Shown here: one piece after another, positions 1-8,826 of the stretch | Layout: every line of letters begins with the position of its first letter | How positions within the stretch are numbered: position 1 is the first letter of the stretch | Source of the DNA: Nostoc sp. CHAB 5844 | GTDB taxonomy: Bacteria; Cyanobacteriota; Cyanobacteriia; Cyanobacteriales; Nostocaceae | Direction: 5' to 3' | DNA length: 64,000 nt | Assembly (NCBI RefSeq): GCF_020829595.1 | Contig: NZ_JAIVFW010000019.1 | Coordinates: 26,013-90,012 of the forward strand | The notes under the pieces: generated by a model | What the model saw: the letters and a program-made list of their open reading frames with translations, nothing else | What the model was told of the DNA's origin: nothing | Database searches by the model: none | Position numbers and translations under genes: made by a program

Positions 1-1525
1 CAGCATCAGCTTTTTTGGTGTCAGCGTCTTTCTGAGCTTTGTCACAATCAGCTTTCTTGTTGTTAGCATCTGTCTGAGCTTTATCAGCATCAGCTTTCTT
101 GGTGTCAGCGTCTTTCTGAGCTTTGTCACAATCAGCTTTCTTGTTGTTAGCATCTGTCTGAGCTTTATCAGCATCAGCTTTCTTGGTGTCAGCGTCTTTC
201 TGAGCTTTGTCAGCGTCAGCTTTCTTGTTGTTAGCGTCTGTCTGAGCTTTATTCGCATCAGCTTTCAGGATGTCAGCTAGTGTTTGCTTGATGGTCTTAT
301 CTAAACCAGCTTTGTCAGCGTCTTTTTGAGCTTTGTCAGCGTCTTTCTGAGCTTTGTCAGCGTCTTTCTGAGCTTTGTCACAATCAGCTTTTTTGTTGTT
401 AGCGTCTGTCTGAGCTTTGTCAGCATCAGCTTTTTTGTTGTTAGCGTCTGTCTGAGCTTTGTCAGCATCAGCTTTCTTGCTGTTAGCATCTGTCTGAGCT
501 TTGTCAGCATCAGCTTTCTTGCTGTTAGCATCTGTCTGAGCTTTGTCAGCATCAGCTTTCTTGCTGTTAGCATCTGTCTGAACTTTGTCAGCATCAACTT
601 TCTTGCTGTTAGCGTCTGTCTGAGCTTTGTCAGCTTCTAGTTTTGCTGCTTTTACTGCTGCTTCTGCATTAGCCAACTCAATAGCTGCTTTGTCAGATGC
701 TTCTTTGGCTGCTTTTGCTGCTTTGTCAGCTGCTGCTGTTTCATCTGTCGCTGTCTTCAATGCTTCTTGTGCTAGTTTGTCAGTAGCTAGTTTGTCAAAT
801 AGTTCTTTTGATGTTGTGTCAACTATATTAGCTGCCGTACTAACCGCTGCTGCTGCATCAGCCAAGGTTGTTCCAGCAAAGTGAGGTTCGCTGAGGTTTG
901 TACCATACTGGAAGATAACGTTACTGAAGCTAGATTCAGTTAAACCAGAAGCTCCCAAAAATGTGAAGACAAGGGAATTTTTAATTAAAGAAGTTTCTTG
1001 TACTGGTTTATTAGCATTTGTAGTCAAATTTGAACTCGCGCTCAAAAGTCCGTAATCAAATTGGTTCCCGTTACCTGTTAAGTTACCGTTGAAAATTCCA
1101 AAGCCAGCAGTACCGATACCTTGATTGACACCTTTTAAGCTAGAGTCACTAATGTTGGACTGATACTGCCAACCACCCTTTAAGCTATCAACTGATAAGT
1201 TAATAGGCTGTAACAGAGATGCATAACTGTTTTGGTATACTTTTGAGCCATAACCTAATGTTGCAGTCACGAGATTGAGAGATTTAGATGCATTGAAAAA
1301 AATCCCAGTGAGCAAATCTGCGGGGGCTGTAACATTATTTGAGCTAGTGTTGGTTAGCTTGAGAGTTAAGATATCGCCGTTAACTTGAAAATCTGCTGAT
1401 GCAGCCAAATTGCCAGATGAACCTGAAAAGGTAATAGCTTCTGCGCTATGAACTTGTGAACCTATAACTACAGCTAAAGACGACAAACCACAGGTTATAT
1501 AACCTATTAGTTTTTGTGAATTCAT
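1..1525 (-). CDS. Exported surface protein with Ala-rich heptad-repeat region (3' end outside window)
   Basis: The reading frame opens at the ATG at 1525-1523 and stays open to the left edge (508 complete codons), so the C-terminus is missing. Residues 1 to about 30 form a signal peptide (hydrophobic core, cleavage near HSAEA). Residues about 31-210 form a beta-rich domain that resembles, from memory, the exosortase-dependent (PEP-CTERM type) surface proteins of cyanobacteria. From about residue 214 the protein becomes Ala/Lys/Asp rich. From about residue 295 it is a regular 7-residue repeat (ADKAQTD, ANNKKAD, ADTKKAD and variants), which predicts a long coiled coil of more than 200 residues. 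At least three repeat units carry a cysteine (CDKAQKD). Probable role is a cell-surface or matrix protein; function unknown. The PEP-CTERM assignment cannot be tested without the C-terminus. Confidence 0.75.
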   Translation of the reverse strand, partial: MNSQKLIGYITCGLSSLAVVIGSQVHSAEAITFSGSSGNLAASADFQVNGDILTLKLTNTSSNNVTAPADLLTGIFFNASKSLNLVTATLGYGSKVYQNSYASLLQPINLSVDSLKGGWQYQSNISDSSLKGVNQGIGTAGFGIFNGNLTGNGNQFDYGLLSASSNLTTNANKPVQETSLIKNSLVFTFLGASGLTESSFSNVIFQYGTNLSEPHFAGTTLADAAAAVSTAANIVDTTSKELFDKLATDKLAQEALKTATDETAAADKAAKAAKEASDKAAIELANAEAAVKAAKLEADKAQTDANSKKVDADKVQTDANSKKADADKAQTDANSKKADADKAQTDANSKKADADKAQTDANNKKADADKAQTDANNKKADCDKAQKDADKAQKDADKAQKDADKAGLDKTIKQTLADILKADANKAQTDANNKKADADKAQKDADTKKADADKAQTDANNKKADCDKAQKDADTKKADADKAQTDANNKKADCDKAQKDADTKKADA

Positions 1526-2044
1526 TTGAGCCACTTCTTTAAAACTCCTGTTTGCTTGTAAAAAAATGCAAAAAAAGCATTCCAGCAGAAAGTATCCCTA
1601 CAAAATAGAAATTTGAAGCTACTACAAACTAAGTCTATAAATCGCTCTATAACAGCTAGTTTATTTGCATAAATTTTTAGTATTCACTAGCTGACTTAGT
1701 TTGTATAACTGCAATTTCTAGTTTCCAGGGAGTTCAAATTGGGATGCACTTGACTTGGTAGGAATCTCTGAAACTTTTTTTGCTTCTCAGTGATTAATAA
1801 ATATAATTTGCCACAGCAAATTATCAGTAGTCTATAGATTATCTAGATTTTTATGAGAACTTTAATCTAAAGAATAAAAATAAGATTTTTTATGTATTTA
1901 TATAGATATTATGTGTTTATACTTAGAAAAAGTATTTAAGTATTTTCTAGCAAAGTATATTTAATTTTAAACTTATTCTTTATAAACATAAAAGTGAGGC
2001 GATCGCTCCACTCCAAGATAGTATAAAGTAACTACACAGCTACC
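1526..2044. other. AT-rich intergenic region with a nested inverted repeat
   Basis: This 519-bp gap lies upstream of the surface-protein gene and downstream of the oxygenase gene. It contains a 12-bp perfect inverted repeat (ACAAACTAAGTC at 1624-1635, GACTTAGTTTGT at 1693-1704) with a second 8-bp pair inside it (CAGCTAGT 1653-1660, ACTAGCTG 1686-1693). One HIP1 octamer is near 2000. I see no convincing gene. It probably holds the promoter of the surface-protein gene. Confidence 0.6.
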
Positions 2045-2935
2045 CTAAGATGCTTCTCGACGTACCCAGCCATTAATAGTAAAGCGACTATCTGCAAAAG
2101 CTTTAGATGGACATTTTACAGGTAGAACTTCGTGCATATATCGGCTAAAGAAAAATACAATACTGTTATTGCGCGGTTCGATAGTTTTAAAAGATTCTGC
2201 TTTGACATAAAAGTTATTTTCAACTTTACTGTCGTATATTAATAATTCACCTCCCGAAAATCGTTTGGGTTCTCGATTAAAGTAATAAACATAAGTTAAT
2301 TCTCTTGTAGCAGTATCTGGGCTGCCATTATCGTTATGGATTTTGTAATAGTTTCCATCATTATGAGATGTCAGTTGGCTTTCAATTTGAGAGATCGGAA
2401 ATGATGATATTCCCAATTTGCTTATGACATCAGGCATTATTTTCTGAATTTTATGCACCATTAGTTCAGTAAACTCAGGAAATGAGTACAGAACCATTGA
2501 GCGACGATAATTTTTCTCATGGGTAGAAGTGCTAGTAGATACAAAATTTGACTTGTTAGCTAGTACATACTTGATGAGTCGCTCATGCTCATTAGGTGAG
2601 AAAAAATTATCTATTTGTACATAATTAGAATTCAAAATATCATTAGCTACAGGTTGGATATTGTCAGTTTGTTGTATCCAAAGAGGAGGCTCAGTTACTA
2701 AACCAACAAGATTTTCACTAGCAAAACATAATGAAGAATGTCCCTCACTGATGGGAATTTGAAATAAGCAGTGACTCGCAGATTCTTGTTTGTAAGCACG
2801 AGCCACAATAGTTGTTAACAAACTATGTAGTACAGGATCATCAGAATTTAAATAAACTATGTACTGATGTCCTCCTGCTAAAAGAAGCTGAACTTTGACT
2901 TTTTTAGGTTCTAGTTGTTGGGAAGTTGTTGACAT
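2045..2935 (-). CDS. 2-oxoglutarate/Fe(II)-dependent oxygenase (prolyl-hydroxylase-like)
   Basis: A 296-residue protein. The C-terminal half carries the double-stranded beta-helix signature of the 2OG-Fe(II) oxygenase superfamily: the iron-binding H200-x-D202 (context YKIHNDNG), the distal H268 (RYMHEV) and the 2-oxoglutarate-binding R284 (DSRFTINGW). A GGELLIYD stretch matches the usual core strand. Residues 1-95 are not recognised and may be a separate N-terminal domain. The arrangement resembles prolyl-4-hydroxylase-like and PKHD-type proteins; the substrate cannot be deduced. The gene stands alone between long intergenic regions. Confidence 0.8.
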   Translation of the reverse strand: MSTTSQQLEPKKVKVQLLLAGGHQYIVYLNSDDPVLHSLLTTIVARAYKQESASHCLFQIPISEGHSSLCFASENLVGLVTEPPLWIQQTDNIQPVANDILNSNYVQIDNFFSPNEHERLIKYVLANKSNFVSTSTSTHEKNYRRSMVLYSFPEFTELMVHKIQKIMPDVISKLGISSFPISQIESQLTSHNDGNYYKIHNDNGSPDTATRELTYVYYFNREPKRFSGGELLIYDSKVENNFYVKAESFKTIEPRNNSIVFFFSRYMHEVLPVKCPSKAFADSRFTINGWVRREAS

Positions 2936-3167
2936 AAATAATTAATGGCTAGGATAGCGATCGCCGGGAAAATTTGCAAAAATTATGTTTCCTAAGAAGT
3001 ACAAGAACAGCTTGAAAGCAAAGAGTCTGGGCGAAGTCTGGAGTTACTTCCTATATTAAGTACAAAAATAAAAATACCCAGTAGCTATTGGTTTTAGCAC
3101 ATTTTTGATCATATTGTCATTCAGGAAATACCGCAGTAATGAGTAGAACTTGCATATAGTAGAAATA

Positions 3168-3203
3168 TATAAAAATTAAAGCCGTAGTTAGATTAACCAC
3201 GGC
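3168..3203 (-). terminator. Likely intrinsic terminator of hflX
   Basis: Just past the hflX stop, 3181-3203 forms a stem of about 10 bp (one mismatch) with a 3-nt loop. Read on the minus strand it is followed by a U-rich run (3168-3180). The rest of the 2936-3239 gap is AT-rich, with one HIP1 octamer near 2960, and shows no gene. Confidence 0.6.
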
Positions 3204-3239
3204 ATTGTGCATCAAATATTCAAAATTTATTTTCGGTAT

Positions 3240-4820
3240 TTACCGAGGATCAACAGCGTATTGAATCAACTGGCTAAGACGCAAACGCAAGGTTTCTAAG
3301 CCTAAACGTTCACTTGCAGAAATGAACACAGCTAAAGGAAATTCCTCCCGCGCTATGGCTAATGTCTCGCCGTCTACTTGATCAATTTTGTTAAAAGCAA
3401 CTAATGCTGGGCCGGGAGTCACAGGCATGGCTGCGAGGATTTCTCGAACTGAGCGAATGTGACTTAACCAAGCAGGATGAGACAAATCCACTAAATGTAA
3501 TAAAGCATCAGCTTCTGTGACTTCTTCCAAAGTAGCACGGAAGGCATCCATTAAAGATGCAGGTAGTTCGTGAATGAACCCTACAGTATCTGTAATCAGA
3601 ATTTCTTGGGGTTCATTCGTGTCAGCATGGGGAATAACCAAGCGACGTGTGGTAGGGTCAAGGGTGGCAAATAGCTGGTCAGCGGTATAGACTTCAGCGT
3701 TAGTTAGGGCATTGAGTAAGGTAGATTTACCAGCGTTGGTATAACCAACCAAAGCTACTGAAGGAACTTCCTGATGTTGCCGTCGTTGCCGTAAACGCGA
3801 ACGATGGGCTTGCAACTGGTTGACTTCTTGTTGCAGTCGAGAAATCCGCCGCCCAATAGCCCGGCGTTCTGTTTCTAGTTTGGTTTCACCAGGGCCGCGA
3901 GTCCCAATACCACCGCCCAACCGCGACATTGCCTGCCCTCTACCAGTCAGTCGCGGCAGCATATATTCTAGCTGTGCTAGTTCTACTTGTAATTTACCAG
4001 CGCGAGACTGGGCGCGTTGGGCAAAGATATCCAAAATTACTTCTGTGCGGTCAACTACCCGAACACCAATTTGTGCTTCTAAGTTGCGGACTTGGGCGGG
4101 TGAGAGGTCGCGGTCGAAGACGACAAGATTACATCCTAGAGTTTGGGCTGTTAAGGCGACTTCTTGCACCTTACCTTCACCTATGACTGTTTGAGGATGA
4201 ATGCGCGATCGCTTTTGTTGTACTGTCTGTAGTACATCGCCACCAGCAGTATCTACCAACAGTCCTAATTCCGCTATGGTGTCGTGGAATTGTTGAGGAG
4301 TCAATTCATCTGTCATTACTCCCACAATTAGCACGCGATCGTGGTCAGCATCTACTTCTTGGGCAACAAATTCCCGCCGGAATTCTTCTTCCAGTCCTTC
4401 CACCAAATCGATGAAGTCTTGTTCTGCCAGCATATCCAAGCTCATAGGTGGGGAAATGCTAGAGTAGATTGCCTTTTGAGTATCGAGTGCTGAGTTTTGG
4501 GCGGCTACTAGTTGTTTTGTGTCTGATACTAAATGAGCTAAATAAGCTTCTTTGACATAACCTGTAGCGCCACCACCACGCCGAGTAAATCCTGTTCCAG
4601 TGATATTCAGCATTACCAACGCGTCTAACCGTTGCATTGCCATAGCTGTCAGCGCTACCTCGTTTGGTGGTTCTGACTTAAGATGTGTGGCAATACACCG
4701 AATACCGCTGAGACGTTCTGCACCGTAACGGGGCAGTTCTAGCGGTGGAATTTGCGTCTGACGCGGTGTGCCTACCCCAACACGAATCACTTGGCCGCGA
4801 CGGTTGAGATAGGCACACAC
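3240..4820 (-). CDS. hflX: GTPase HflX, ribosome-associated
   Basis: An HflX-family GTPase acting on 50S subunits and stalled ribosomes. The HflX N-terminal nucleotide-binding domain is followed by a coiled linker and a G domain with G1 (GYTNAGKST), G3 (DTVGF) and G4 (NKID). The GPGETKLE motif of the family is present, and the C-terminal domain is short. The coordinates use the first canonical start (GTG at 4820). However, the same frame stays open and looks coding for 51 more codons, up to an ATA at 4973 that sits where relatives, as I recall them, start with Met. The in-frame TAG is at 5021-5019. The true protein is therefore probably longer, or the start codon has mutated. Confidence 0.9.
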   Translation of the reverse strand: MCAYLNRRGQVIRVGVGTPRQTQIPPLELPRYGAERLSGIRCIATHLKSEPPNEVALTAMAMQRLDALVMLNITGTGFTRRGGGATGYVKEAYLAHLVSDTKQLVAAQNSALDTQKAIYSSISPPMSLDMLAEQDFIDLVEGLEEEFRREFVAQEVDADHDRVLIVGVMTDELTPQQFHDTIAELGLLVDTAGGDVLQTVQQKRSRIHPQTVIGEGKVQEVALTAQTLGCNLVVFDRDLSPAQVRNLEAQIGVRVVDRTEVILDIFAQRAQSRAGKLQVELAQLEYMLPRLTGRGQAMSRLGGGIGTRGPGETKLETERRAIGRRISRLQQEVNQLQAHRSRLRQRRQHQEVPSVALVGYTNAGKSTLLNALTNAEVYTADQLFATLDPTTRRLVIPHADTNEPQEILITDTVGFIHELPASLMDAFRATLEEVTEADALLHLVDLSHPAWLSHIRSVREILAAMPVTPGPALVAFNKIDQVDGETLAIAREEFPLAVFISASERLGLETLRLRLSQLIQYAVDPR

Positions 4821-5134
4821 AGGTTGATTGATTTCTGTGCTAATGGCTGCCAGACGCTGGGAAAATTCAGGCGTTGTGATGCGATCGCCTGGTATACGCT
4901 GGTGGTACAGCCGCTGTAGTTGTTTCAGCTGGCTGGACTTTAAACCTTGGAGATTTCCAAAAATAGTTTCTATAGGCGTTTCTGACCAGTTAACTGGCCC
5001 TCCAAATCCGTCTATTGTCTATTTTACAACAGGCTTTAGGGTGCAAGCTCTGTCTTCTGGGGGGTAACTCTGTTTAGATGCTTCTAAATGAGTGATATTA
5101 TCTTTATTCTTATGGTAATTTTTTATAAAGTTAG

Positions 5135-5497
5135 ATATTAGCCTGTCCTACTCCTCCAAATTTGGGTTTGGATGATTTTAAATATTATTTAGAAAGAATA
5201 AAACTTATTGAACCAAAAGTCATCTTTTGGGAGCCGATTAATGCTCGTGGAACTAATGGCAAGCGGATGATTGCAGCAGGTTTAGACTTTGCTCGTTCTG
5301 TTATGAGTAAAAATTCTTGGGCAGAATGCTTCGTAAGACAATGGAAAGAAGTTGAAGAAGCTGCAAAATATGCTGATTGTATAGAATCTCTTCATATCTG
5401 GCCTGATCCAGAGCTAAAAGGGTATGTTAATATAACTGACTTGGAGTACTGGTGGCATAAACCTACAGTAGAACAATGGAACGATACAACTAGTTAG
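5135..5497 (+). pseudogene. C-terminal remnant of a radical SAM family protein
   Basis: The frame opens after the TAG at 5132 and has no good start (TTG at 5162 is the first possible one, without a ribosome binding site). The 111-residue product (motifs FWEPINARG and HIWPDPEL) looks like the C-terminal part of cyanobacterial radical SAM proteins of the SPL/photolyase-like group. That identification is from memory and not certain. The CxxxCxxC cluster expected in the N-terminal half is absent from the window. I infer a 5'-truncated gene. It could also be a short intact gene with a TTG start. Confidence 0.45.
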
Positions 5498-5513
5498 TAA
5501 AATAAAATTAAAG

Positions 5514-6503
5514 TTATTTATACATCTCTCCAGTTTTGAATCCGGTTATATTTCGCCATTGTCGCACTGCTATTTGCAATTCTTTCGGCAACCAGCTATC
5601 AAATTGGGGATACACAGGTAAACGCGGCACTAATTCCCACCCCGCAGGCTGTAAAATTTCTCTCAATTCCTGCTCTTGAAGATGTGGATAATCGGGATTC
5701 ACTTCATCTTTTGGCCCAATTCCGCCTAAGTCTCTCGCGCCAGCATCGATACAAGCTAGTAACCATTGGTCATCTTTAACTAAATTCGGCGGAATTTGAA
5801 TTGTAATATCTGGCGGTAAAATCTGACGTGCTTTGGCAATCACTTCTGGTAACTGATGGGGGTCAAAAGCTGGTGCATCAAAGGTTTGCTGATTTCCTGG
5901 GCTGTGCGGTTGTAGAATGACTTCTTGAATGTGATGGTAATTTTGATGCAGGTGAGATATGGCTTCTAATGTTTCCCACCAATCATCAGCGGTTTCGCCA
6001 ATTCCCAAGAGTAAGCCTGTTGTAAAGGGAATCTGTAACTCTCCCGCCCATTGTAGTTGTTGTAGCCTGACTTCTGGTACTTTACTCGGTGCGTGTCGAT
6101 GTACGGTATTTAACAATGCTGGCGTTAACTGCTCCAACATCAAACCCATTGAAACGTTGACATTCTTTAGCTTTTGCATCTCTTCAAAACTTAGCGGTCC
6201 CGCATTTGTATGCGGTAAAAACCCCATTCCAAGTGCTAATTCGCACAAATCATAAATCCGCCCAAACCACGCCTGACGTTTTGATGAATGGGGATGCACT
6301 TCACCACTGAGTATAAGAATTTCACAAACATTTTCGCTTTGAAGTTGTTTCAAAACGCTTTGGGCTGCTGATAGCGTCATCCAGGGACTTTCACCCGGAT
6401 CGGTGCGGAAGTTGCAGTAAGTACAGCGATTAAAGCACTCGTAAGTGGGGACGATTGTATAAGCAGGGCTGTAAGTAACAGTGCAAGAATTGTTAATTGG
6501 CAT
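5514..6503 (-). CDS. cofG: 7,8-didemethyl-8-hydroxy-5-deazariboflavin synthase, CofG subunit
   Basis: Radical SAM enzyme that, with CofH, makes the FO chromophore used in cyanobacteria by photolyases. The 329-residue length is normal for CofG. The SAM-cluster motif C23-x3-C27-x2-C30 lies in YECFNRCTYC, and the C-terminal region has the CofG-typical DLGGIGPKDEVNPDYPH stretch. cofH is not in the window. The radical SAM remnant just downstream is on the opposite strand and not part of an operon. Confidence 0.93.
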   Translation of the reverse strand: MPINNSCTVTYSPAYTIVPTYECFNRCTYCNFRTDPGESPWMTLSAAQSVLKQLQSENVCEILILSGEVHPHSSKRQAWFGRIYDLCELALGMGFLPHTNAGPLSFEEMQKLKNVNVSMGLMLEQLTPALLNTVHRHAPSKVPEVRLQQLQWAGELQIPFTTGLLLGIGETADDWWETLEAISHLHQNYHHIQEVILQPHSPGNQQTFDAPAFDPHQLPEVIAKARQILPPDITIQIPPNLVKDDQWLLACIDAGARDLGGIGPKDEVNPDYPHLQEQELREILQPAGWELVPRLPVYPQFDSWLPKELQIAVRQWRNITGFKTGEMYK

Positions 6504-6698
6504 AAGACTACATAATCTAGCTCACCTGGGTCGCAATAGATTCTACTTAAGTATGAATATTGCTGTGGGGAGCGATCTCAGTAGCACTTCATATTGTTAT
6601 CTGTTCTGGCTGCCACTACAACAAACATCCTATAACACGCGAATCATCAGGGTTTCAGCACTCCTTACAGAGTTGCTAAAAATTTTTTCTCAAAATAC

Positions 6699-6727
6699 TT
6701 TACAAATCGCAACATTTTGCTTAATAT
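6699..6727 (+). promoter_or_regulatory. Sigma70-type promoter of psbA
   Basis: A -35 box TTTACA (6699-6704) and a -10 box TAATAT (6722-6727) are separated by exactly 17 bp. This predicts transcription from about 6734 and a leader of about 50 nt before the psbA ATG at 6785. No clear Shine-Dalgarno sequence precedes the ATG. Confidence 0.7.
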
Positions 6728-6784
6728 AAGTTTACAGGCACAGAAAAGCCTAATACATACTGAAACAAACGCAATCATCAAGAC

Positions 6785-7867
6785 ATGACAGCAACCATAC
6801 AACAGCGCAAAAGCGCCAACATCTGGGAGCAGTTCTGCAACTGGATAACCAGCACCAACAACCGCCTCTACATCGGCTGGTTCGGCGTGTTAATGATTCC
6901 AACCCTGTTAGCAGCAACCACCTGCTTCATCATTGCCTTCATCGCCGCACCCCCCGTAGACATCGACGGTATCCGTGAACCAGTAGCAGGTTCATTAATG
7001 TACGGCAACAACATCATCTCCGGTGCAGTAGTACCATCTTCCAACGCAATTGGATTACACTTCTACCCCATCTGGGAAGCCGCATCCTTAGACGAGTGGT
7101 TGTACAACGGAGGCCCATACCAACTAGTAATTTTCCACTTCCTGATTGGCGTATTCTGCTACCTCGGACGTGAATGGGAACTCAGCTACCGCTTGGGTAT
7201 GCGTCCGTGGATTTGCCTCGCATTCTCCGCACCCGTTGCAGCAGCAACCGCAGTCTTCTTGGTATATCCCATCGGTCAAGGTTCCTTCAGTGATGGAATG
7301 CCCTTGGGAATCAGTGGCACCTTCAACTTCATGATCGTGTTCCAAGCAGAACATAACATCTTGATGCACCCCTTCCATATGCTCGGTGTAGCTGGTGTAT
7401 TCGGTGGCAGCTTGTTCAGCGCAATGCACGGAAGTTTGGTAACAAGTTCTTTAGTTCGTGAAACCACCGAAAACGAATCTCAAAACTACGGTTACAAGTT
7501 CGGTCAAGAAGAAGAAACCTACAACATCGTGGCGGCACACGGTTACTTCGGAAGGCTTATATTCCAATACGCTTCCTTCAATAACAGCCGCAGTTTGCAC
7601 TTCTTGTTAGCAGCATGGCCTGTCATCGGTATCTGGTTCACCGCTTTAGGTGTCAGCACAATGGCGTTCAACTTGAACGGTTTCAATTTCAACCAGTCGG
7701 TGATTGACTCTCAAGGTCGTGTGATTAACACTTGGGCTGATATCATCAACCGCGCTAACTTGGGTATGGAAGTGATGCACGAGCGTAATGCTCACAACTT
7801 CCCCTTAGATTTGGCTTCTGCTGAGTCTGCTCCTGTTGCACTTCCAGCTCCTGCTATCAATGGTTAA
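6785..7867 (+). CDS. psbA: Photosystem II reaction centre protein D1
   Basis: A 360-residue D1 protein, the core subunit that binds P680, pheophytin, QB and the Mn cluster in the thylakoid membrane. All key residues are in place by direct counting: Tyr161, His190, His198, His215, Ser264, His272, and the Mn4CaO5 ligands Asp170, Glu189, His332, Glu333, His337, Asp342 and Ala344. The 16-residue C-terminal extension after Ala344 is removed by CtpA in the family. Residue 130 is Glu, which marks the D1:2 (high-light type) form rather than the Gln130 form. Residue 144 is Cys. The gene is monocistronic, between a strong promoter and a strong terminator. Confidence 0.98.
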   Translation: MTATIQQRKSANIWEQFCNWITSTNNRLYIGWFGVLMIPTLLAATTCFIIAFIAAPPVDIDGIREPVAGSLMYGNNIISGAVVPSSNAIGLHFYPIWEAASLDEWLYNGGPYQLVIFHFLIGVFCYLGREWELSYRLGMRPWICLAFSAPVAAATAVFLVYPIGQGSFSDGMPLGISGTFNFMIVFQAEHNILMHPFHMLGVAGVFGGSLFSAMHGSLVTSSLVRETTENESQNYGYKFGQEEETYNIVAAHGYFGRLIFQYASFNNSRSLHFLLAAWPVIGIWFTALGVSTMAFNLNGFNFNQSVIDSQGRVINTWADIINRANLGMEVMHERNAHNFPLDLASAESAPVALPAPAING

Positions 7868-7898
7868 TCTAAACAAGTAAACCAATAGTTTCATAGCC

Positions 7899-7937
7899 AA
7901 TGAAAAGTGTCCTCTTAAAAGGGGGGCGCTTTTCATT
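7899..7937 (+). terminator. Strong terminator after psbA
   Basis: A long inverted repeat (AATGAAAAGTG at 7899-7909 with CGCTTTTCATT at 7927-7937, one G-T pair) extends inwards through further G-C and G-T pairs to a short A/T loop. It starts about 30 bp after the psbA stop. Confidence 0.75.
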
Positions 7938-8044
7938 ATTAATTATTTAGCCAAAAAGCTTTATTGATCAAAGGTTTAATATAATCATTGTCTTAGTATT
8001 GTTTTAGGCACTATCTGAGAATTTCAGCCTTATAAAAGATATTA

Positions 8045-8629
8045 ATGGAACTAGAAGCTCTGCTCAAAAATCACCGCACAATTCGAGCTGTAGGTTTTGA
8101 CGATGCTCCTTTTATTCGGAGCGCAAATAAACCTGTGGGAGTTGCAGGAGTTATCTGTGCAGATACTCGTTTTGAAGGTATGGTTTGGGGAGAGATACAG
8201 CCTGATGGTTGGGATGCAACAGAAATACTTTGTCAGTTGCTAATTGGTGGCAAGTTTTTACCACATCTGCATATAGTGCTTTTAGATGGAATTTCTTTAG
8301 GTGGGTTCAATATAGTTGATTTGCCATTGTTAGCAGAAAGATTAGAGCGGCCTTGCATTGCCGTAATGCGAAAGCAACCTAATCTGAACGCTATGATTTA
8401 TGCAATGCAAAGATTGCCGCATCCTGAAAAACGGCTCGAAATTATACGTCATGCTGGCCCTGTGTATGGATACCCACCGTTTTATTTTCAGGTTTGTGGT
8501 GCAGAACCTGATGTTACTGCTCAAGTGCTTAAGCAACTGACAGACTGTGGTCATGTACCAGAGGCTTTGCGTTTGTCTCACCTGATAGCCTCTGCTGTTG
8601 TGAAAGGGGAGAGTGGACGACAGGCTTGA
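8045..8629 (+). CDS. DUF99 family protein
   Basis: A 194-residue protein matching the DUF99 family (related in fold to endonuclease V; biochemical role not established). Recognisable family features are the N-terminal IRAVGFDDAPF, the GVAGVICADTRFEGMVWGEI strand region and the central LDGISLGGFNIVD motif with conserved acidic residues. It stands alone, with its own upstream region and a dispersed repeat directly downstream. Confidence 0.8.
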   Translation: MELEALLKNHRTIRAVGFDDAPFIRSANKPVGVAGVICADTRFEGMVWGEIQPDGWDATEILCQLLIGGKFLPHLHIVLLDGISLGGFNIVDLPLLAERLERPCIAVMRKQPNLNAMIYAMQRLPHPEKRLEIIRHAGPVYGYPPFYFQVCGAEPDVTAQVLKQLTDCGHVPEALRLSHLIASAVVKGESGRQA

Positions 8630-8638
8630 TAGGAGGTA

Positions 8639-8772
8639 ATACCAATTCACAATTCGCAATGACGCTCGCGGACTCGCTAACGCTACGCTAACGCAATTCG
8701 CAATTAAAAAACGCCAGATGCAGCAAGGCTTTCATGGTTTATATCTGTATCAGATTTTTCGGGAAATGGTAT
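8639..8772. repeat. Dispersed TIR element, family A, copy 1
   Basis: A 134-bp element starting ATACCAATTCAC and ending AAATGGTAT, so the ends are imperfect inverted repeats. It matches copies at 15717-15838 and 46387-46508 (122 bp each). This copy has an extra roughly 11-bp tandem unit (CGCTAACGCTACGCTAACG). It has no coding capacity for a transposase and is MITE-like. Confidence 0.8.
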
Positions 8773-8802
8773 AAAGAGTAGGCGGAGGGAGAAAAGAACA
8801 AA

Positions 8803-8826
8803 GGACTATTGACTATTGACTATTGA
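8803..8826. repeat. STRR heptamer array (GACTATT)
   Basis: Three consecutive 7-bp units (GACTATT) directly border, and supply the TAG stop codon of, the minus-strand gene at 8820-9731. Confidence 0.75.

Noticed and set aside
1-640. CRISPR-like regular repeats
   Set aside because: The periodicity is of codons (7 residues, 21/42/84 bp) inside one open frame; there are no unique spacers.
326-884. Plus-strand reading frames opposite the surface-protein gene
   Set aside because: Low-complexity shadows of the repeat region on the minus strand.
7124-7467. Minus-strand frames inside psbA
   Set aside because: Shadows of a fully conserved psbA gene.
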